This document shows, piece by piece, positions 16,918-25,916 of a stretch of 64,000 bases of DNA; position 1 is the first letter of the stretch, and each line of letters begins with the position of its first letter. The stretch spans positions 248,001 through 312,000 of the forward strand of contig JABUMY010000005.1 of the NCBI GenBank assembly GCA_013327885.1, in the 5' to 3' direction. The notes under the pieces were generated by a model that saw nothing but the letters and a program-made list of their open reading frames with translations, was not told where the DNA came from and searched no databases. Source of the stretch: Flavisolibacter longurius (lineage in GTDB: Bacteria > Bacteroidota > Bacteroidia > Chitinophagales > Chitinophagaceae). The position numbers and the translations under genes are program-made.

Positions 16918-16992
16918 TCCGCTCAACCCCAAACTAAACCTTAACCTAATCCTCAACCTCCTCCCAACGCTCCCAACCTTAACAACCTTCTG
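16918..16992. repeat. Six-bp-word repeat upstream of mnmA
   Basis: Words of about 6 bp (AAACCT, TAACCT, AATCCT, CAACCT) run across the gap between the Dabb gene and mnmA. The reverse complement of this word set occurs 40 kb away, directly after the phoH stop codon (57433-57484). Confidence 0.65.
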
Positions 16993-17015
16993 CCTACACC
17001 GAAAACACCGCTTCG

Positions 17016-17023
17016 TATCTTTG
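17016..17023 (+). promoter_or_regulatory. -7 element of mnmA (near-leaderless)
   Basis: TATCTTTG is a full match to the -7 consensus and ends 11 bp before the mnmA ATG, so the leader should be only about 5 nt. No clear TTTG was found at -33. Confidence 0.5.
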
Positions 17024-17034
17024 CCAACTTCATT

Positions 17035-18129
17035 ATGAGCAAGAAAGGAAAAGTTCTGGTAGCCATGAGCGGCGGTATCGACAGTACCGTGACGGCGCTT
17101 ATGCTTCACCAGCAAGGATACGAGGTGGTGGGCATTACCATGAAAACATGGGATTATGCCGCCAGCGGAGGTTCTAAAAAAGAGACCGGCTGCTGCAACC
17201 TCGACTCGTTTAACGATGCCCGCATGGCCGCGGTGCAGCACGGTTTCCCGCATTATATCCTGGACATCCGCGAGGAATTTGGCTCTTTCGTGGTGGAAAA
17301 TTTTGTGGATGAATACCTGGCCGGTCGCACCCCCAACCCCTGCGTGCTTTGCAATACCCACATCAAGTGGCGGGCCCTGCTGAAGCGGGCCGATGCCCTC
17401 GGCTGCGATTTTATTGCCACCGGGCACTATGCCCAGGTGCGCCAGCATACCAACGGCCGTTATGTGATCAGCAAGGGCGTGGATGAGACCAAGGACCAGA
17501 GTTATGTACTGTGGGGATTGCAGCAGGACCTGCTTTCCCGCACCCTGCTGCCGCTGGGGCCTTTCCGTAAAACGGAGATTCGCCAGATGGCGCATGACTT
17601 TGGCTACCCCGAGCTGGCTAAAAAAAGCGAGAGCTACGAAATTTGTTTTGTTCCCGATAACGACTACCGAGGTTTTTTAAAACGCAAGGTGGATGGTTTG
17701 GAAGAAGCCGTTGCCGGCGGATCTTTTGTTGACAAGGAAGGAAATATCCTGGGACAGCACAAAGGTTATCCCTTTTATACCATTGGCCAGCGCAAAGGGC
17801 TCGACATCACCTTTGGCAAACCTGTGTATGTAACGGCCATCAACCCCGAAAACAATACGGTGGTGCTGGGCGATGAAGTAGACCTGGAAAAAGAAGAGGC
17901 GAGGGTTGGAAAAGTTAATTGGATCAAATACGAAGGGCTGGACCATTCGATGGAAGCCCTGACAAAGATTCGCTACAAAGACAAAGGTTCCCTTTCGGTG
18001 ATAACGGCCGCCGATGGCGGTGTGTCCGTTCGCTTCTTTGAGCGGGCCAAAGGCATTGCACCCGGACAAAGCGCCGTTTTTTACGAAGGCGATGATGTGA
18101 TTGGCGGTGGCATTATTCAAAGGAGTTGA
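17035..18129 (+). CDS. mnmA: tRNA-specific 2-thiouridylase
   Basis: Thiolates uridine 34 in the wobble position of tRNA for Glu, Gln and Lys, using ATP and relayed sulfur. The 364-residue product shows the PP-loop MSGGIDST (11-18), the catalytic Cys103 in NPCVLCN, and the second active-site Cys204 in YEICFVPD. Other family stretches are GHYAQV, KDQSYVLWGL and IGQRKGLDI. The length and order of motifs are those of the bacterial enzyme. No sulfur-relay genes adjoin it. Confidence 0.97.
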   Translation: MSKKGKVLVAMSGGIDSTVTALMLHQQGYEVVGITMKTWDYAASGGSKKETGCCNLDSFNDARMAAVQHGFPHYILDIREEFGSFVVENFVDEYLAGRTPNPCVLCNTHIKWRALLKRADALGCDFIATGHYAQVRQHTNGRYVISKGVDETKDQSYVLWGLQQDLLSRTLLPLGPFRKTEIRQMAHDFGYPELAKKSESYEICFVPDNDYRGFLKRKVDGLEEAVAGGSFVDKEGNILGQHKGYPFYTIGQRKGLDITFGKPVYVTAINPENNTVVLGDEVDLEKEEARVGKVNWIKYEGLDHSMEALTKIRYKDKGSLSVITAADGGVSVRFFERAKGIAPGQSAVFYEGDDVIGGGIIQRS

Positions 18130-18232
18130 TTGGTTAATATATTGAGAGGTTGATAAGGAAAAGAGTCTTTTCGCCGAAAACCTCTATCCTTACCAACCTG
18201 TCAACCTTTCAACTTGTAAACTTTTTCGCTAC
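18124..18232. repeat. Inverted heptad-word repeat after mnmA
   Basis: The left arm (AGGTTGATAAGGA, near 18146-18158) is nearly the reverse complement of the right arm (TCCTTACCAACCT, near 18186-18198), 12 of 13. Further CAACCTG/TCAACCT-type 7-bp words follow on the right. The block begins inside the mnmA stop region. Confidence 0.6.
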
Positions 18233-18266
18233 TTTAGTGGCATTCGCTAAAAAGCAACCAATTTCC

Positions 18267-19286
18267 ATGAAGACTGTTAACTTGTTTAGGTCTCTTTGTG
18301 TTCTGCTATTTTTAACGGCTGCATTTAGCAGTTGTAAGAAAGAAAATGAAGAACTGAGCACAGAACCCCTCTCCGACTACCTGCCTACCATACCAGGCAA
18401 ATACATTGTTTACAGGCTCGATTCGCTGGTTTTTACCAACTTCGGTACCAACTCCGTTTTGCGTTCATACCAGGAAAAGCATGAGGTAGATGCCGAATTC
18501 ACCGATAACAGGGGCCGGAAAGCCTTCCGCGTTTTCCGGTGGTTGCGGGCCGCTGATGGCTCGGGACCCTGGGCGCCGGCCGGAACCCTCTCCGTTGTTC
18601 CCCTACGCAACACGGTAGAAGTGGCGGAAAACAATCTTCGCTCTGTTAAGCTGGCTGCACCTATCCGGCAGGAATTTGCCTGGAAGGGCAATCAGTTCAT
18701 GCCTGCCGATCCGTTTAGCGGTTCGTATAACTTTAGCAACGATGATGAAATGAATGCCTGGGAATACCGGTACACCGGTATTGGCGAAAGCCTGACCATC
18801 AACAACAAAAACTACACAGATGTGGTAACCGTAACAGAAGTGGATGATGACATCCTGCTGGATACGATTAACGTTGTGGACAACAAAGCCACCATCAACC
18901 AGCTTAACCGCTCGAAAGGTGTTTGGATCAGGGGACAGGCCACTGCAGATGTCACCGTTGTGATTCCTGCGCAGCCTGCCGGCACTACCCTGGCCATCTA
19001 CAACCGCACCTCCCGGCCGGTGGTATTGGACGGTATTGTTACGGCGCCGGGCACTGGCAGAAGCCTTGAGTTTATCAATAACAAATGGCAGTTTTTAAAT
19101 AACGAGGATAAACCGTTCACCGAAACGCCTTATGGTTCCATCAACCATTCGGTTCGCAAATATGCCAAAGGCATCGGCCTTGTTTACGAAGAGCTAACCA
19201 TGTGGGAATACCAGCCTAATCCCGGCGCCGGCACTGGCTACCGTACGGGTTTTGGTGTAAAACGATCAGTGATCGAGCACAACTAA
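18267..19286 (+). CDS. Lipoprotein of unknown function, paired with a T9SS subtilase
   Basis: Predicted lipoprotein of 339 residues: CVLLFLTAAFSSCKKENEE gives a lipobox at about Cys21. The mature part is beta-rich with no recognised domain; notable stretches are SDYLPTIPGKYIVYRLDSLV near the start and a KYAKGIGLVYEELTMWEYQP tail. The ATG at 18267 was chosen over a non-ATG-supported extension to 18150, because the signal peptide begins there. The subtilase gene begins 3 bp after its stop codon, so the two are almost surely one transcript and may work together at the surface. Confidence 0.8.
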   Translation: MKTVNLFRSLCVLLFLTAAFSSCKKENEELSTEPLSDYLPTIPGKYIVYRLDSLVFTNFGTNSVLRSYQEKHEVDAEFTDNRGRKAFRVFRWLRAADGSGPWAPAGTLSVVPLRNTVEVAENNLRSVKLAAPIRQEFAWKGNQFMPADPFSGSYNFSNDDEMNAWEYRYTGIGESLTINNKNYTDVVTVTEVDDDILLDTINVVDNKATINQLNRSKGVWIRGQATADVTVVIPAQPAGTTLAIYNRTSRPVVLDGIVTAPGTGRSLEFINNKWQFLNNEDKPFTETPYGSINHSVRKYAKGIGLVYEELTMWEYQPNPGAGTGYRTGFGVKRSVIEHN

Positions 19287-19289
19287 ACA

Positions 19290-21275
19290 ATGAAAAAACT
19301 TTTGGGCTGCCTGCTCCTGCTGCTGGCAGCTAACAGTGAGGCACAAACGCTCAACCGGTATATCATACGGTTTTCCAACAAGGCCACAACGCCTTATACC
19401 TTCAGCAATCCACAGGCTTATTTGTCGCAGCGTGCCATTGAGCGAAGAACCCGGTATGGGATAGCCATCGATAGCACCGATTTGCCCATTCCGCCCCGCT
19501 ACCTCGATAGTGTGCAGGCAGCAGGCGCCGTCACCATTCTGAATGTTTCCCGCTGGCTTAACCAGGTTTCCATTCAAACCACCGATGCTGCTGCATTGGC
19601 TAAGATCAGAGCGTTGACTTTTGTAGAAAACGCTTCGCCCATTGCCGCTCGTAGAGGTGAGGCAGGAAAAACAACGCAGTCTTCTGGCACCGAAAATCCG
19701 ATACCGGAAACAAAATTATTCCGGCAACTGGCCGACAGTTTCGATTACGGCGCATCGCTTCCGCAGGTAGCTATACACAACGGGCAGTTCCTGCACAACC
19801 TTGGCTTACGCGGACAAGGCATGGTGATCGGTATGCTGGATGCGGGCTTTTTTCGCTACAACACCCTGCGTGCCTTCGACAGCATCAACCAAAAAGGCCA
19901 GGTGCTGGGCACTTATGATTTTGTGGCAAGAGAAACCAGTGTAAGTGAAGACAATTCGCATGGCATGCAATGCCTTTCGGTAATTGCGGCCAACATTCCC
20001 TCGCAGTTTGTGGGCACGGCACCAAAAGCAGCCTTTTATCTTTTCCGTACCGAAGATGGTGCATCCGAATTTCCCATTGAAGAGCACAACTGGGTTTGCG
20101 CAGCTGAAAGAGTGGATAGCAGTGGTGGCGATGTGATCTCCTCTTCCCTTGGCTATTCTGATGGCATGAGCCAGGCTCAGTTCAATCATACCTACGCCGA
20201 GATGAACGGCAACACCACCATTGCTGCCAAGGGTGCTGACCTTGCGGCCAAAAAAGGCATATTGGTTGTAAATGCCGCCGGCAACCAAGGGGCTGAAACC
20301 TTTAAATACCTGGCAACTCCCGCCGATGGCGACAGTGTACTGGCGGTAGGTGCCGCTACTACCACCGGCCAACCGGGAGCTTTTTCCAGTTACGGCCCAT
20401 CGGCCGACGGAAGGGTAAAACCTGACGTGGCCTCGGTAGGCGTTGCCACCGTTGTGCAAACCACCGGCAACACCATCGGCACCAACAACGGCACTTCGTT
20501 TGCCTGTCCCAACATGGCCGGCCTTGCTACCTGTCTTTGGCAGGGTTTCCCGGAAGTGAACAACATGCAGATCATCCGTGCCTTGCGGCAGGCAGGAAGT
20601 AAAGCCGCTACACCCGACGACCGTGTTGGGTACGGCATCCCGGATATGAAAAAAGCCGTGCTCCTCCTGCTAAAAGAAACAGCAACGGCTTCCGTTTCGG
20701 CTTCTTCCTGTAAAAACACAATTACCTGGAGCAGCAAGGATATGGCAGGAATGCGTTATGAGATTGAGCGAAAAGTACCGGGAGAAACTACGTTTACAAA
20801 AATTGGTGAGCAGGCCTCCAACAGGACCGTCTTTGGTACACAGGCTTACCAATTTGCGGATAGCCTGGTCAACATCCAGGCCGGAACCATCACCTACCGG
20901 GTTCGCCAGGTCATTGATACAACAACGGCAGGTTTTACGGCTGATTATACGGATACGGTTTCGGTTGTACTGGCAGCCACCTGCACCACCACGCCGGTAC
21001 CCAATGTGCCGGTTGTGAAAGAAGCGTACACGCTTTCGCCCAACCCAACCCAAAGCAATCTAACACTGCGGATGTTTACACCTTACGCCATTGCCGCACT
21101 AACCTTCCGTATTATTGACAGCAAGGGCAGCATTTTGCTGGTGCAAAAAACAAACAAAATACCCGGCACTGTAACGTTTAACTTACCCGTTGCGCACCTG
21201 GCAAAAGGCAGTTATTACCTCGAGATCTTCAAAGACAACAAACGGTTAGCCACCAAAGAATTCATCAAATTGTAA
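19290..21275 (+). CDS. Subtilisin-like serine protease with type IX secretion tail
   Basis: Secreted S8 protease of 661 residues. A short signal peptide (LLGCLLLLLAANSEAQT) is followed by a prodomain-like region, then the catalytic triad: Asp184 (GMLDAGF), His224 (NSHGMQC) and Ser403 (NGTSFACPNMAG). The segment GDSVLAVGAATTTG is typical of subtilases. The last 80 or so residues (YTLSPNPTQSNLTLRM to the end) match a type A T9SS C-terminal sorting domain, so the enzyme should pass the outer membrane and be exposed or released. Its stop overlaps the convergent methyltransferase gene by 11 bp. Confidence 0.93.
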   Translation: MKKLLGCLLLLLAANSEAQTLNRYIIRFSNKATTPYTFSNPQAYLSQRAIERRTRYGIAIDSTDLPIPPRYLDSVQAAGAVTILNVSRWLNQVSIQTTDAAALAKIRALTFVENASPIAARRGEAGKTTQSSGTENPIPETKLFRQLADSFDYGASLPQVAIHNGQFLHNLGLRGQGMVIGMLDAGFFRYNTLRAFDSINQKGQVLGTYDFVARETSVSEDNSHGMQCLSVIAANIPSQFVGTAPKAAFYLFRTEDGASEFPIEEHNWVCAAERVDSSGGDVISSSLGYSDGMSQAQFNHTYAEMNGNTTIAAKGADLAAKKGILVVNAAGNQGAETFKYLATPADGDSVLAVGAATTTGQPGAFSSYGPSADGRVKPDVASVGVATVVQTTGNTIGTNNGTSFACPNMAGLATCLWQGFPEVNNMQIIRALRQAGSKAATPDDRVGYGIPDMKKAVLLLLKETATASVSASSCKNTITWSSKDMAGMRYEIERKVPGETTFTKIGEQASNRTVFGTQAYQFADSLVNIQAGTITYRVRQVIDTTTAGFTADYTDTVSVVLAATCTTTPVPNVPVVKEAYTLSPNPTQSNLTLRMFTPYAIAALTFRIIDSKGSILLVQKTNKIPGTVTFNLPVAHLAKGSYYLEIFKDNKRLATKEFIKL

Positions 21276-22410
21276 ACAGGGCGGCGAACAGCGTGTCGGC
21301 CTTTTTCTCGTAGCCTTTAAAGTATTGCTGCGAAAGCAACTGCATGCCTGTTGTTTGCTGCAGGCGTTCCGTTATCTGTTCGTTCTCGTCGCTAAAAACA
21401 GAACAGGTGATGTAAAGGAAAAAACCATCTTTTTTCAGGTAGCGGCTGGCGTTGGTTGCAATACTTTGTTGCAGGCTGGCATAATGCGCAATTTTTTCTT
21501 TTTGAAAATACACGAGTTGCTCCGGTGTTCGTCCCCAGGTACCAGAGCCGCTGCAAGGCGCATCGCAAATGATGACATCAAATTTTTGTGACAGTGAAAA
21601 TTGAGGCGACGAAACATCGGCCACAAACGAACGGAAGTTAGTGATGCCGGCCCGCTTCAGGCGATTGCGTAAATTATGGAGAATACTTTCCCGTATGTCC
21701 GAAACCGTTAGGGCTGCTTTGGGGTAAGCGTCGTGGAGCAAGACCGTCTTGCCGCCACTGGCAGCACAGCAATCCCAGGCTGAAAATTTTGCTTGTTTTT
21801 GAACAGCCTTCAAAGGATCCAGCACCCTTTGTGAGCTGGCATCCTGCACCACAACGTCTTCATCGATGCGCAGCACCGCATCAGCTTTGGTCCCGTGTGA
21901 CAGACGAAGACAGGCTCCCTCCTGCTGGAATGAAATTCCTTCTTTTTTCAGGGTTTCCACAACTGCTTTTTCCTTTCCCGGCCGCAGGCGAAGAAAAACA
22001 TCGGGTTGGTGTAAAAAAGATAAGACAAACGCTTGCCTGTCTAATTCAGGGCTGATCTTTTCCGGAAAAGGAAACAGTTGTTGACCGGCTCCGTCCTGCA
22101 AAAAATTAAGCTTTTCAGCAAGCGATAAATTTTCTGCCGGCAGCCATTCGGGTTTTGCTTGTGCGACAAAGGCACTCTCCGGATGACACAAGGCTTGCCC
22201 GGCAAGAATCCGGTCTTCCACCGAAAATTGCGGTAAGGCATGCCCCAAACGGAAATAACAAAAACAAAGATCGGCTACCAGCCTGCGGTCTTTTGACCCG
22301 AATTTTTTATGCTCCTTAAAATAGCCTTTCAGCCAGGCGGCAAAGGGAATTTTGCCATCGTATTGTTTTAGAATTTCCGTTGCCGAGCGTACATGGGCCA
22401 TCAACTGCAT
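21265..22410 (-). CDS. RsmB-like rRNA cytosine-C5 methyltransferase
   Basis: SAM-dependent m5C methyltransferase of the NOL1/NOP2/Sun (RsmB/Fmu) family, 381 residues. The SAM-binding start is WDCCAASGGKTVLLHD, motif IV is DAPCSGSGTWGR, and the catalytic Cys lies in YITCSVFSDENE. It is expected to modify 16S rRNA, but the exact residue cannot be told from sequence. The ATG at 22410 was chosen over a TTG at 22431 that falls in a terminator; a second ATG at 22401 is equally possible. Confidence 0.88.
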   Translation of the reverse strand: MQLMAHVRSATEILKQYDGKIPFAAWLKGYFKEHKKFGSKDRRLVADLCFCYFRLGHALPQFSVEDRILAGQALCHPESAFVAQAKPEWLPAENLSLAEKLNFLQDGAGQQLFPFPEKISPELDRQAFVLSFLHQPDVFLRLRPGKEKAVVETLKKEGISFQQEGACLRLSHGTKADAVLRIDEDVVVQDASSQRVLDPLKAVQKQAKFSAWDCCAASGGKTVLLHDAYPKAALTVSDIRESILHNLRNRLKRAGITNFRSFVADVSSPQFSLSQKFDVIICDAPCSGSGTWGRTPEQLVYFQKEKIAHYASLQQSIATNASRYLKKDGFFLYITCSVFSDENEQITERLQQTTGMQLLSQQYFKGYEKKADTLFAALFTI

Positions 22411-22430
22411 AGGCAAATATCCGTAAAACA

Positions 22431-22460
22431 AAAAGGCGGCTACAGTTGCAACCGCCTTTT
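22431..22460. terminator. Bidirectional terminator
   Basis: Hairpin AAAAGGCGG with CCGCCTTTT between the methyltransferase start and the lipoprotein end. It would terminate the minus-strand lipoprotein gene at 22477. Confidence 0.75.
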
Positions 22461-22476
22461 CTAACCTATCAGTCGT

Positions 22477-23328
22477 TTAATTGTAATAATACCGGAGTGC
22501 ATATGAACCCGAACCCGGTGTTTCCACTGCCGTGCCACTTGCCGGCTTGTCGGCACTGTTGTAAATAAAAGTGGTTGTCAGTGAGAAATTGCTGGCGGGA
22601 TCTGCAGCGTCGACAAAGCTTAGGGTCGTCACATTGTTATTGCTGAAAAACGTGCCGTCGTCTAATACGATCATGCCTTCCACACCCAACTTTATGGGAT
22701 TTAGCTTGGCATCATAGGCATAATTGTAGGTTCCCAACGACTCCCAGTTTCCGTTGGAATCTATGCTGTAATATTCTTCCGACAAAGTATTGCCAGAGCC
22801 AAAGGTGTATTCTACTTTTTGATAAGGCAGGTAAGGTGAAGGACCGACTTTGGCAAAGGACGCCTTTTCAACAAGGTTTCCGCTGCCGTCGTAAGTGTAA
22901 GCCGTACTGTCGCTGTAGTCGGAGCCACCCAGTAAAATGGTTGAAACGCTATACCGGTACCGGTTCAGGGCATTGTCATAGACCATACGCGTTTCCAGGC
23001 TGTCAACACCAAGTGTTAGCAATTCATCGCTTTTTGTAATAAAAGCCGTCATCAAACCGGCATTGTTGCGAACGATACGCTTGAACTGGTTGCCACCACC
23101 GGTTGATGTGTATGTGAATGTCGCCAGTCGTTTTGCCCCATCGTAGGTATATTCTGTTACCACAGAATCGCCGCCGGCCACAAAAGCGGTCCTGGTTAGC
23201 AAGCCTTGCGTTGTATTACCGCCGCCACCTCCGCCGGGATCACTGTCCGGAACTTCCAGGCTTATTTCTTTCTGGCAGGAAGTAAGCAAGAACAGGGCAG
23301 CGCTAAAAGAAAACAGAAGTTTTTTCAT
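22477..23328 (-). CDS. Lipoprotein with YD-like repeats, paralog 1
   Basis: Lipoprotein of 283 residues (FSFSAALFLLTSCQKEISLE, lipobox Cys18) with a Gly-rich linker (PGGGGGGNTTQG) after residue 30. The mature part has short YDGAKRLATF and YDGSGNLVEKASF-type motifs like the Y-D repeats of Rhs/teneurin proteins, ending YALRYYYN. It is clearly homologous to the protein at 23639-24502, so the pair arose by tandem duplication. Such proteins are common in Bacteroidota; a role is not known. Confidence 0.8.
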   Translation of the reverse strand: MKKLLFSFSAALFLLTSCQKEISLEVPDSDPGGGGGGNTTQGLLTRTAFVAGGDSVVTEYTYDGAKRLATFTYTSTGGGNQFKRIVRNNAGLMTAFITKSDELLTLGVDSLETRMVYDNALNRYRYSVSTILLGGSDYSDSTAYTYDGSGNLVEKASFAKVGPSPYLPYQKVEYTFGSGNTLSEEYYSIDSNGNWESLGTYNYAYDAKLNPIKLGVEGMIVLDDGTFFSNNNVTTLSFVDAADPASNFSLTTTFIYNSADKPASGTAVETPGSGSYALRYYYN

Positions 23329-23467
23329 TGAAAAGTATTCGAATAAATAATAGTAATCGGGTGTCGATTCTTCACAATCTTCAACGCACTACATGGATTC
23401 GTTTCTTCTCTTCGGGAAAAGAACTTTTGTTTTCATAAGTATGGATTTGGCTCCCTAAATATACGAT

Positions 23468-23578
23468 CTAGCGATAAACATACGTGGTGACCGCGGAGGC
23501 AGGGCCGTTGTTACTGGTTGACCTGGCAGGTCGGTTTACCATATTGTAAAATAAATCAGCCTCGCCGCGGGCATTGAA
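23468..23578 (-). pseudogene. Decayed third copy of the YD-like lipoprotein (C-terminal remnant)
   Basis: Read on the minus strand, 36 codons end in a stop at 23468-23470 and give FNARGEADLFYNMVNRPA, then a tail ending TTYVYR. The FYN..nRPA stretch and the final aromatic YVYR line up with FIYNSADKPAS...RYYYN and NYNNLDKPTGG...RFYYN, the ends of the two intact paralogs. A stop codon directly precedes it and no other part of the gene is left. It was judged by eye only. Confidence 0.45.
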
Positions 23579-23598
23579 TTATATCACCGAAAAATAAA

Positions 23599-23621
23599 AG
23601 GTGACTGCAAAATAGTCACCT
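23599..23621. terminator. Terminator of lipoprotein paralog 2
   Basis: Hairpin AGGTGACT with AGTCACCT and an A-rich stretch that becomes a U run on the minus strand. It follows the paralog at 23639. Confidence 0.6.
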
Positions 23622-23638
23622 CACTTTATAACCTCTCT

Positions 23639-24502
23639 TTAATTATAATAAAACCGCCAAAAAGAGGTGAAATTACCTTCTATTGCTGTGCCGCCAGTTG
23701 GTTTGTCTAAATTATTATAGTTATAAGTTGTTCTAATATTATAACTATCCGCAGGATCATTTGGGTCGATGTAATCGATAAACGTGACATTGTTTGCGCC
23801 AAAATAGATAGAGGCGTTTAGACCAAACGCCGGAGATATATAAGGATCGATCAGCAACGTTTCAATTCCCATTTGCAAGGGGTTGGTCTTATTATCATAT
23901 GAGAAATTGATGGTATAATCCAAATCCCAGTTTGATCGGTTGTAGGAATAGGATTTGACGCTATTCATGTTTAAAGCAGAATGTGTATAATCCAATTTTG
24001 ATGAAAGTTCAAACGGTACACCAATGCCCCCGGCATAGCTCGTTCTGCTACTCAGCTTTCCTGAACCATCGTAAGTGAATGTGGTACTATCAATATAAGT
24101 TGCTCCCTGTATATCCATTTCAAAAACGCCGGCCGTATACCCTCCTTGCGCAGCATTATAGTAATAACGTGTATCTACACTATCAATTCCACCGCTCAAT
24201 AATCCGGTATTCTTCTGTATTATATTTTTTATTATGCCACTGGCGTCTCTTTGGAAGCGAATTGTCTCGTTATAGTTTGCTGCAGAAGTTTTAATCAAAC
24301 CAAGCCGGCCAGCAACATCGTAAGAAAAATCATACGCTAATGAATCAGTGCCTGAAACCAACACCATCCTAACCAATTGTCCGGTGGCATTGTTTCCGCC
24401 ACCCGTTCCAGGATCACTGTCCGGTAACTCAAGGCTGTTTTCTTTTTGGCAGGAAACGGATACGATCGCTACTGCACTCAGTACAAAAAGCAGTTTTCTC
24501 AT
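23639..24502 (-). CDS. Lipoprotein with YD-like repeats, paralog 2
   Basis: Lipoprotein of 287 residues (LFVLSAVAIVSVSCQKENSL, lipobox Cys18), same architecture as the neighbour at 22477: LELPDSDPGTGGGNNATGQL linker, YDVAGRLGLIK and YDGSGKLSSRTSY repeat motifs, and a FWRFYYN end. Base composition is lower in G+C than that of its paralog, so the two have diverged. No known domain beyond the Y-D motifs; function unknown. Confidence 0.8.
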   Translation of the reverse strand: MRKLLFVLSAVAIVSVSCQKENSLELPDSDPGTGGGNNATGQLVRMVLVSGTDSLAYDFSYDVAGRLGLIKTSAANYNETIRFQRDASGIIKNIIQKNTGLLSGGIDSVDTRYYYNAAQGGYTAGVFEMDIQGATYIDSTTFTYDGSGKLSSRTSYAGGIGVPFELSSKLDYTHSALNMNSVKSYSYNRSNWDLDYTINFSYDNKTNPLQMGIETLLIDPYISPAFGLNASIYFGANNVTFIDYIDPNDPADSYNIRTTYNYNNLDKPTGGTAIEGNFTSFWRFYYN

Positions 24503-24562
24503 TGTGAAAATTCAGGGGAAAGTTATTGTTAATATTCTTTTAACGTCTCAAACCGCTGAATC

Positions 24563-25798
24563 TTATATCTCGAGCAAAGTTTTTACCGGGTCTTTTCCAA
24601 TCAGCAACAGTTCAGGGTTTTCGAGCAATTCTTTTACCCTTACCAGGAAGGAAACCGACTCCCGGCCATCGATGATACGGTGGTCATAGCTTAGGGCTAC
24701 GTACATCATCGGACGGGCCACAATCTGTCCGTCGATCACCACCGGCCGCTCCTGGATCTTGTGCATTCCTAAAATGGCCGATTGGGGAATGTTGATGATG
24801 GGTGTGCTCATCAGCGAACCAAACACACCGCCGTTGGTTATGGTAAAAGTTCCGCCCTGCATTTCTTCCATGCTCAATTTGTTGTCGCGGGCTTTTGTAG
24901 CCAGTTCCACCACTTTCTTTTCAATTTCCTGCATGCTCAGGCTTTCAGCATTGCGGATAACCGGTACCACCAGTCCTTTGGGCGCCGATACTGCAATGGA
25001 AATATCGCAGTAGTTATGGTAGATGATACTGTCGCCGTCGATGTAGGCATTTACGGCCGGCCATTCCTGCAAGGCATAACAAACGGCTTTGGTAAAAAAC
25101 GACATAAAGCCAAGGTTCACGCCGTGTTTTTCCTTGAACTTGTCTTTGTTGGCCGAACGAATGGCCATGATGCGGCTCATGTCCACTTCGTTGAACGTGG
25201 TGAGCATGGCCGTTGTGTTCTTGGCTTCCACCAGGCGACGGCTGACCGTTTTCCGGAGGTTGCTCATTTTCTGCCGGTCTTCGTTACGGCTGAAAAGTTC
25301 CTGGCCGGGTTTGCGGCCGGGATTTTCCAGGGCACTCAGCACATCTTCCTTGCGGATCTTGCCGTTGTAGCCACTGGGCTGGATATTTTTAGGATCAACT
25401 TTTTTATCTGCTATGATAGCGGAGGCAACAGGGGTTGCTTTGACGTCGGTTTGCGGTTTGGCGCCCTGGGACTGTGGTTGTTCTGCAGGCTTGGCTTCTT
25501 CTTTTTTCGACTCAGCCGGCTTTTCGCTTTGAACCTCTGGCTGCGAACTGCCTTCCGGCTTGGCAGCCGTTTCATCAATCTGTGCTACCACATCGCCAAT
25601 AGCTAGGGTATCGCCTTCTTTACCTACCGTTTTCAACACTCCAGCCTGCTCTGCATTCAGCTCAAACGTTGCTTTTTCGCTTTCCAGTTCGGCAATCACC
25701 TCGTCTCGCTCAACATACTCGCCATCTGCCTTCAACCATTTTACCAGTGTGACTTCGCTTATGGATTCGCCTACGGTGGGGACTTTTATTTCTATCAT
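24563..25798 (-). CDS. sucB: 2-oxoglutarate dehydrogenase E2, dihydrolipoyl succinyltransferase
   Basis: Core enzyme of the 2-oxoglutarate dehydrogenase complex in the TCA cycle; transfers the succinyl group to CoA. The 411-residue product has an N-terminal lipoyl domain with the lipoylated Lys42 ([10 protein letters not shown]), an Ala/Pro/Lys/Glu-rich linker, the peripheral E1/E3-binding domain (about 125-157, with [15 protein letters not shown]), and the acyltransferase core ending [19 protein letters not shown] with the catalytic His. It lies 118 bp after sucA on the same strand, with a hairpin between them. Confidence 0.97.
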   Translation of the reverse strand: MIEIKVPTVGESISEVTLVKWLKADGEYVERDEVIAELESEKATFELNAEQAGVLKTVGKEGDTLAIGDVVAQIDETAAKPEGSSQPEVQSEKPAESKKEEAKPAEQPQSQGAKPQTDVKATPVASAIIADKKVDPKNIQPSGYNGKIRKEDVLSALENPGRKPGQELFSRNEDRQKMSNLRKTVSRRLVEAKNTTAMLTTFNEVDMSRIMAIRSANKDKFKEKHGVNLGFMSFFTKAVCYALQEWPAVNAYIDGDSIIYHNYCDISIAVSAPKGLVVPVIRNAESLSMQEIEKKVVELATKARDNKLSMEEMQGGTFTITNGGVFGSLMSTPIINIPQSAILGMHKIQERPVVIDGQIVARPMMYVALSYDHRIIDGRESVSFLVRVKELLENPELLLIGKDPVKTLLEI

Positions 25799-25866
25799 AA
25801 CTAAAATATAGGTGGCGCAAATTTCGGATAAAATGGGTTACCATTTTCAGGTTAATCCTGAAATAG

Positions 25867-25892
25867 AAAAGAGGCCTTTAAAAGCCTCTTTT
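25867..25892. terminator. Terminator-like hairpin between sucA and sucB
   Basis: Stem AAGAGGCTTTT-type hairpin, followed by a U-rich stretch in the minus direction. If active, it would lower sucB transcription relative to sucA, or act as an attenuator between subunits of one complex. Confidence 0.6.
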
Positions 25893-25916
25893 CCCTGTTT
25901 ATTTTATTTGTTGTTT

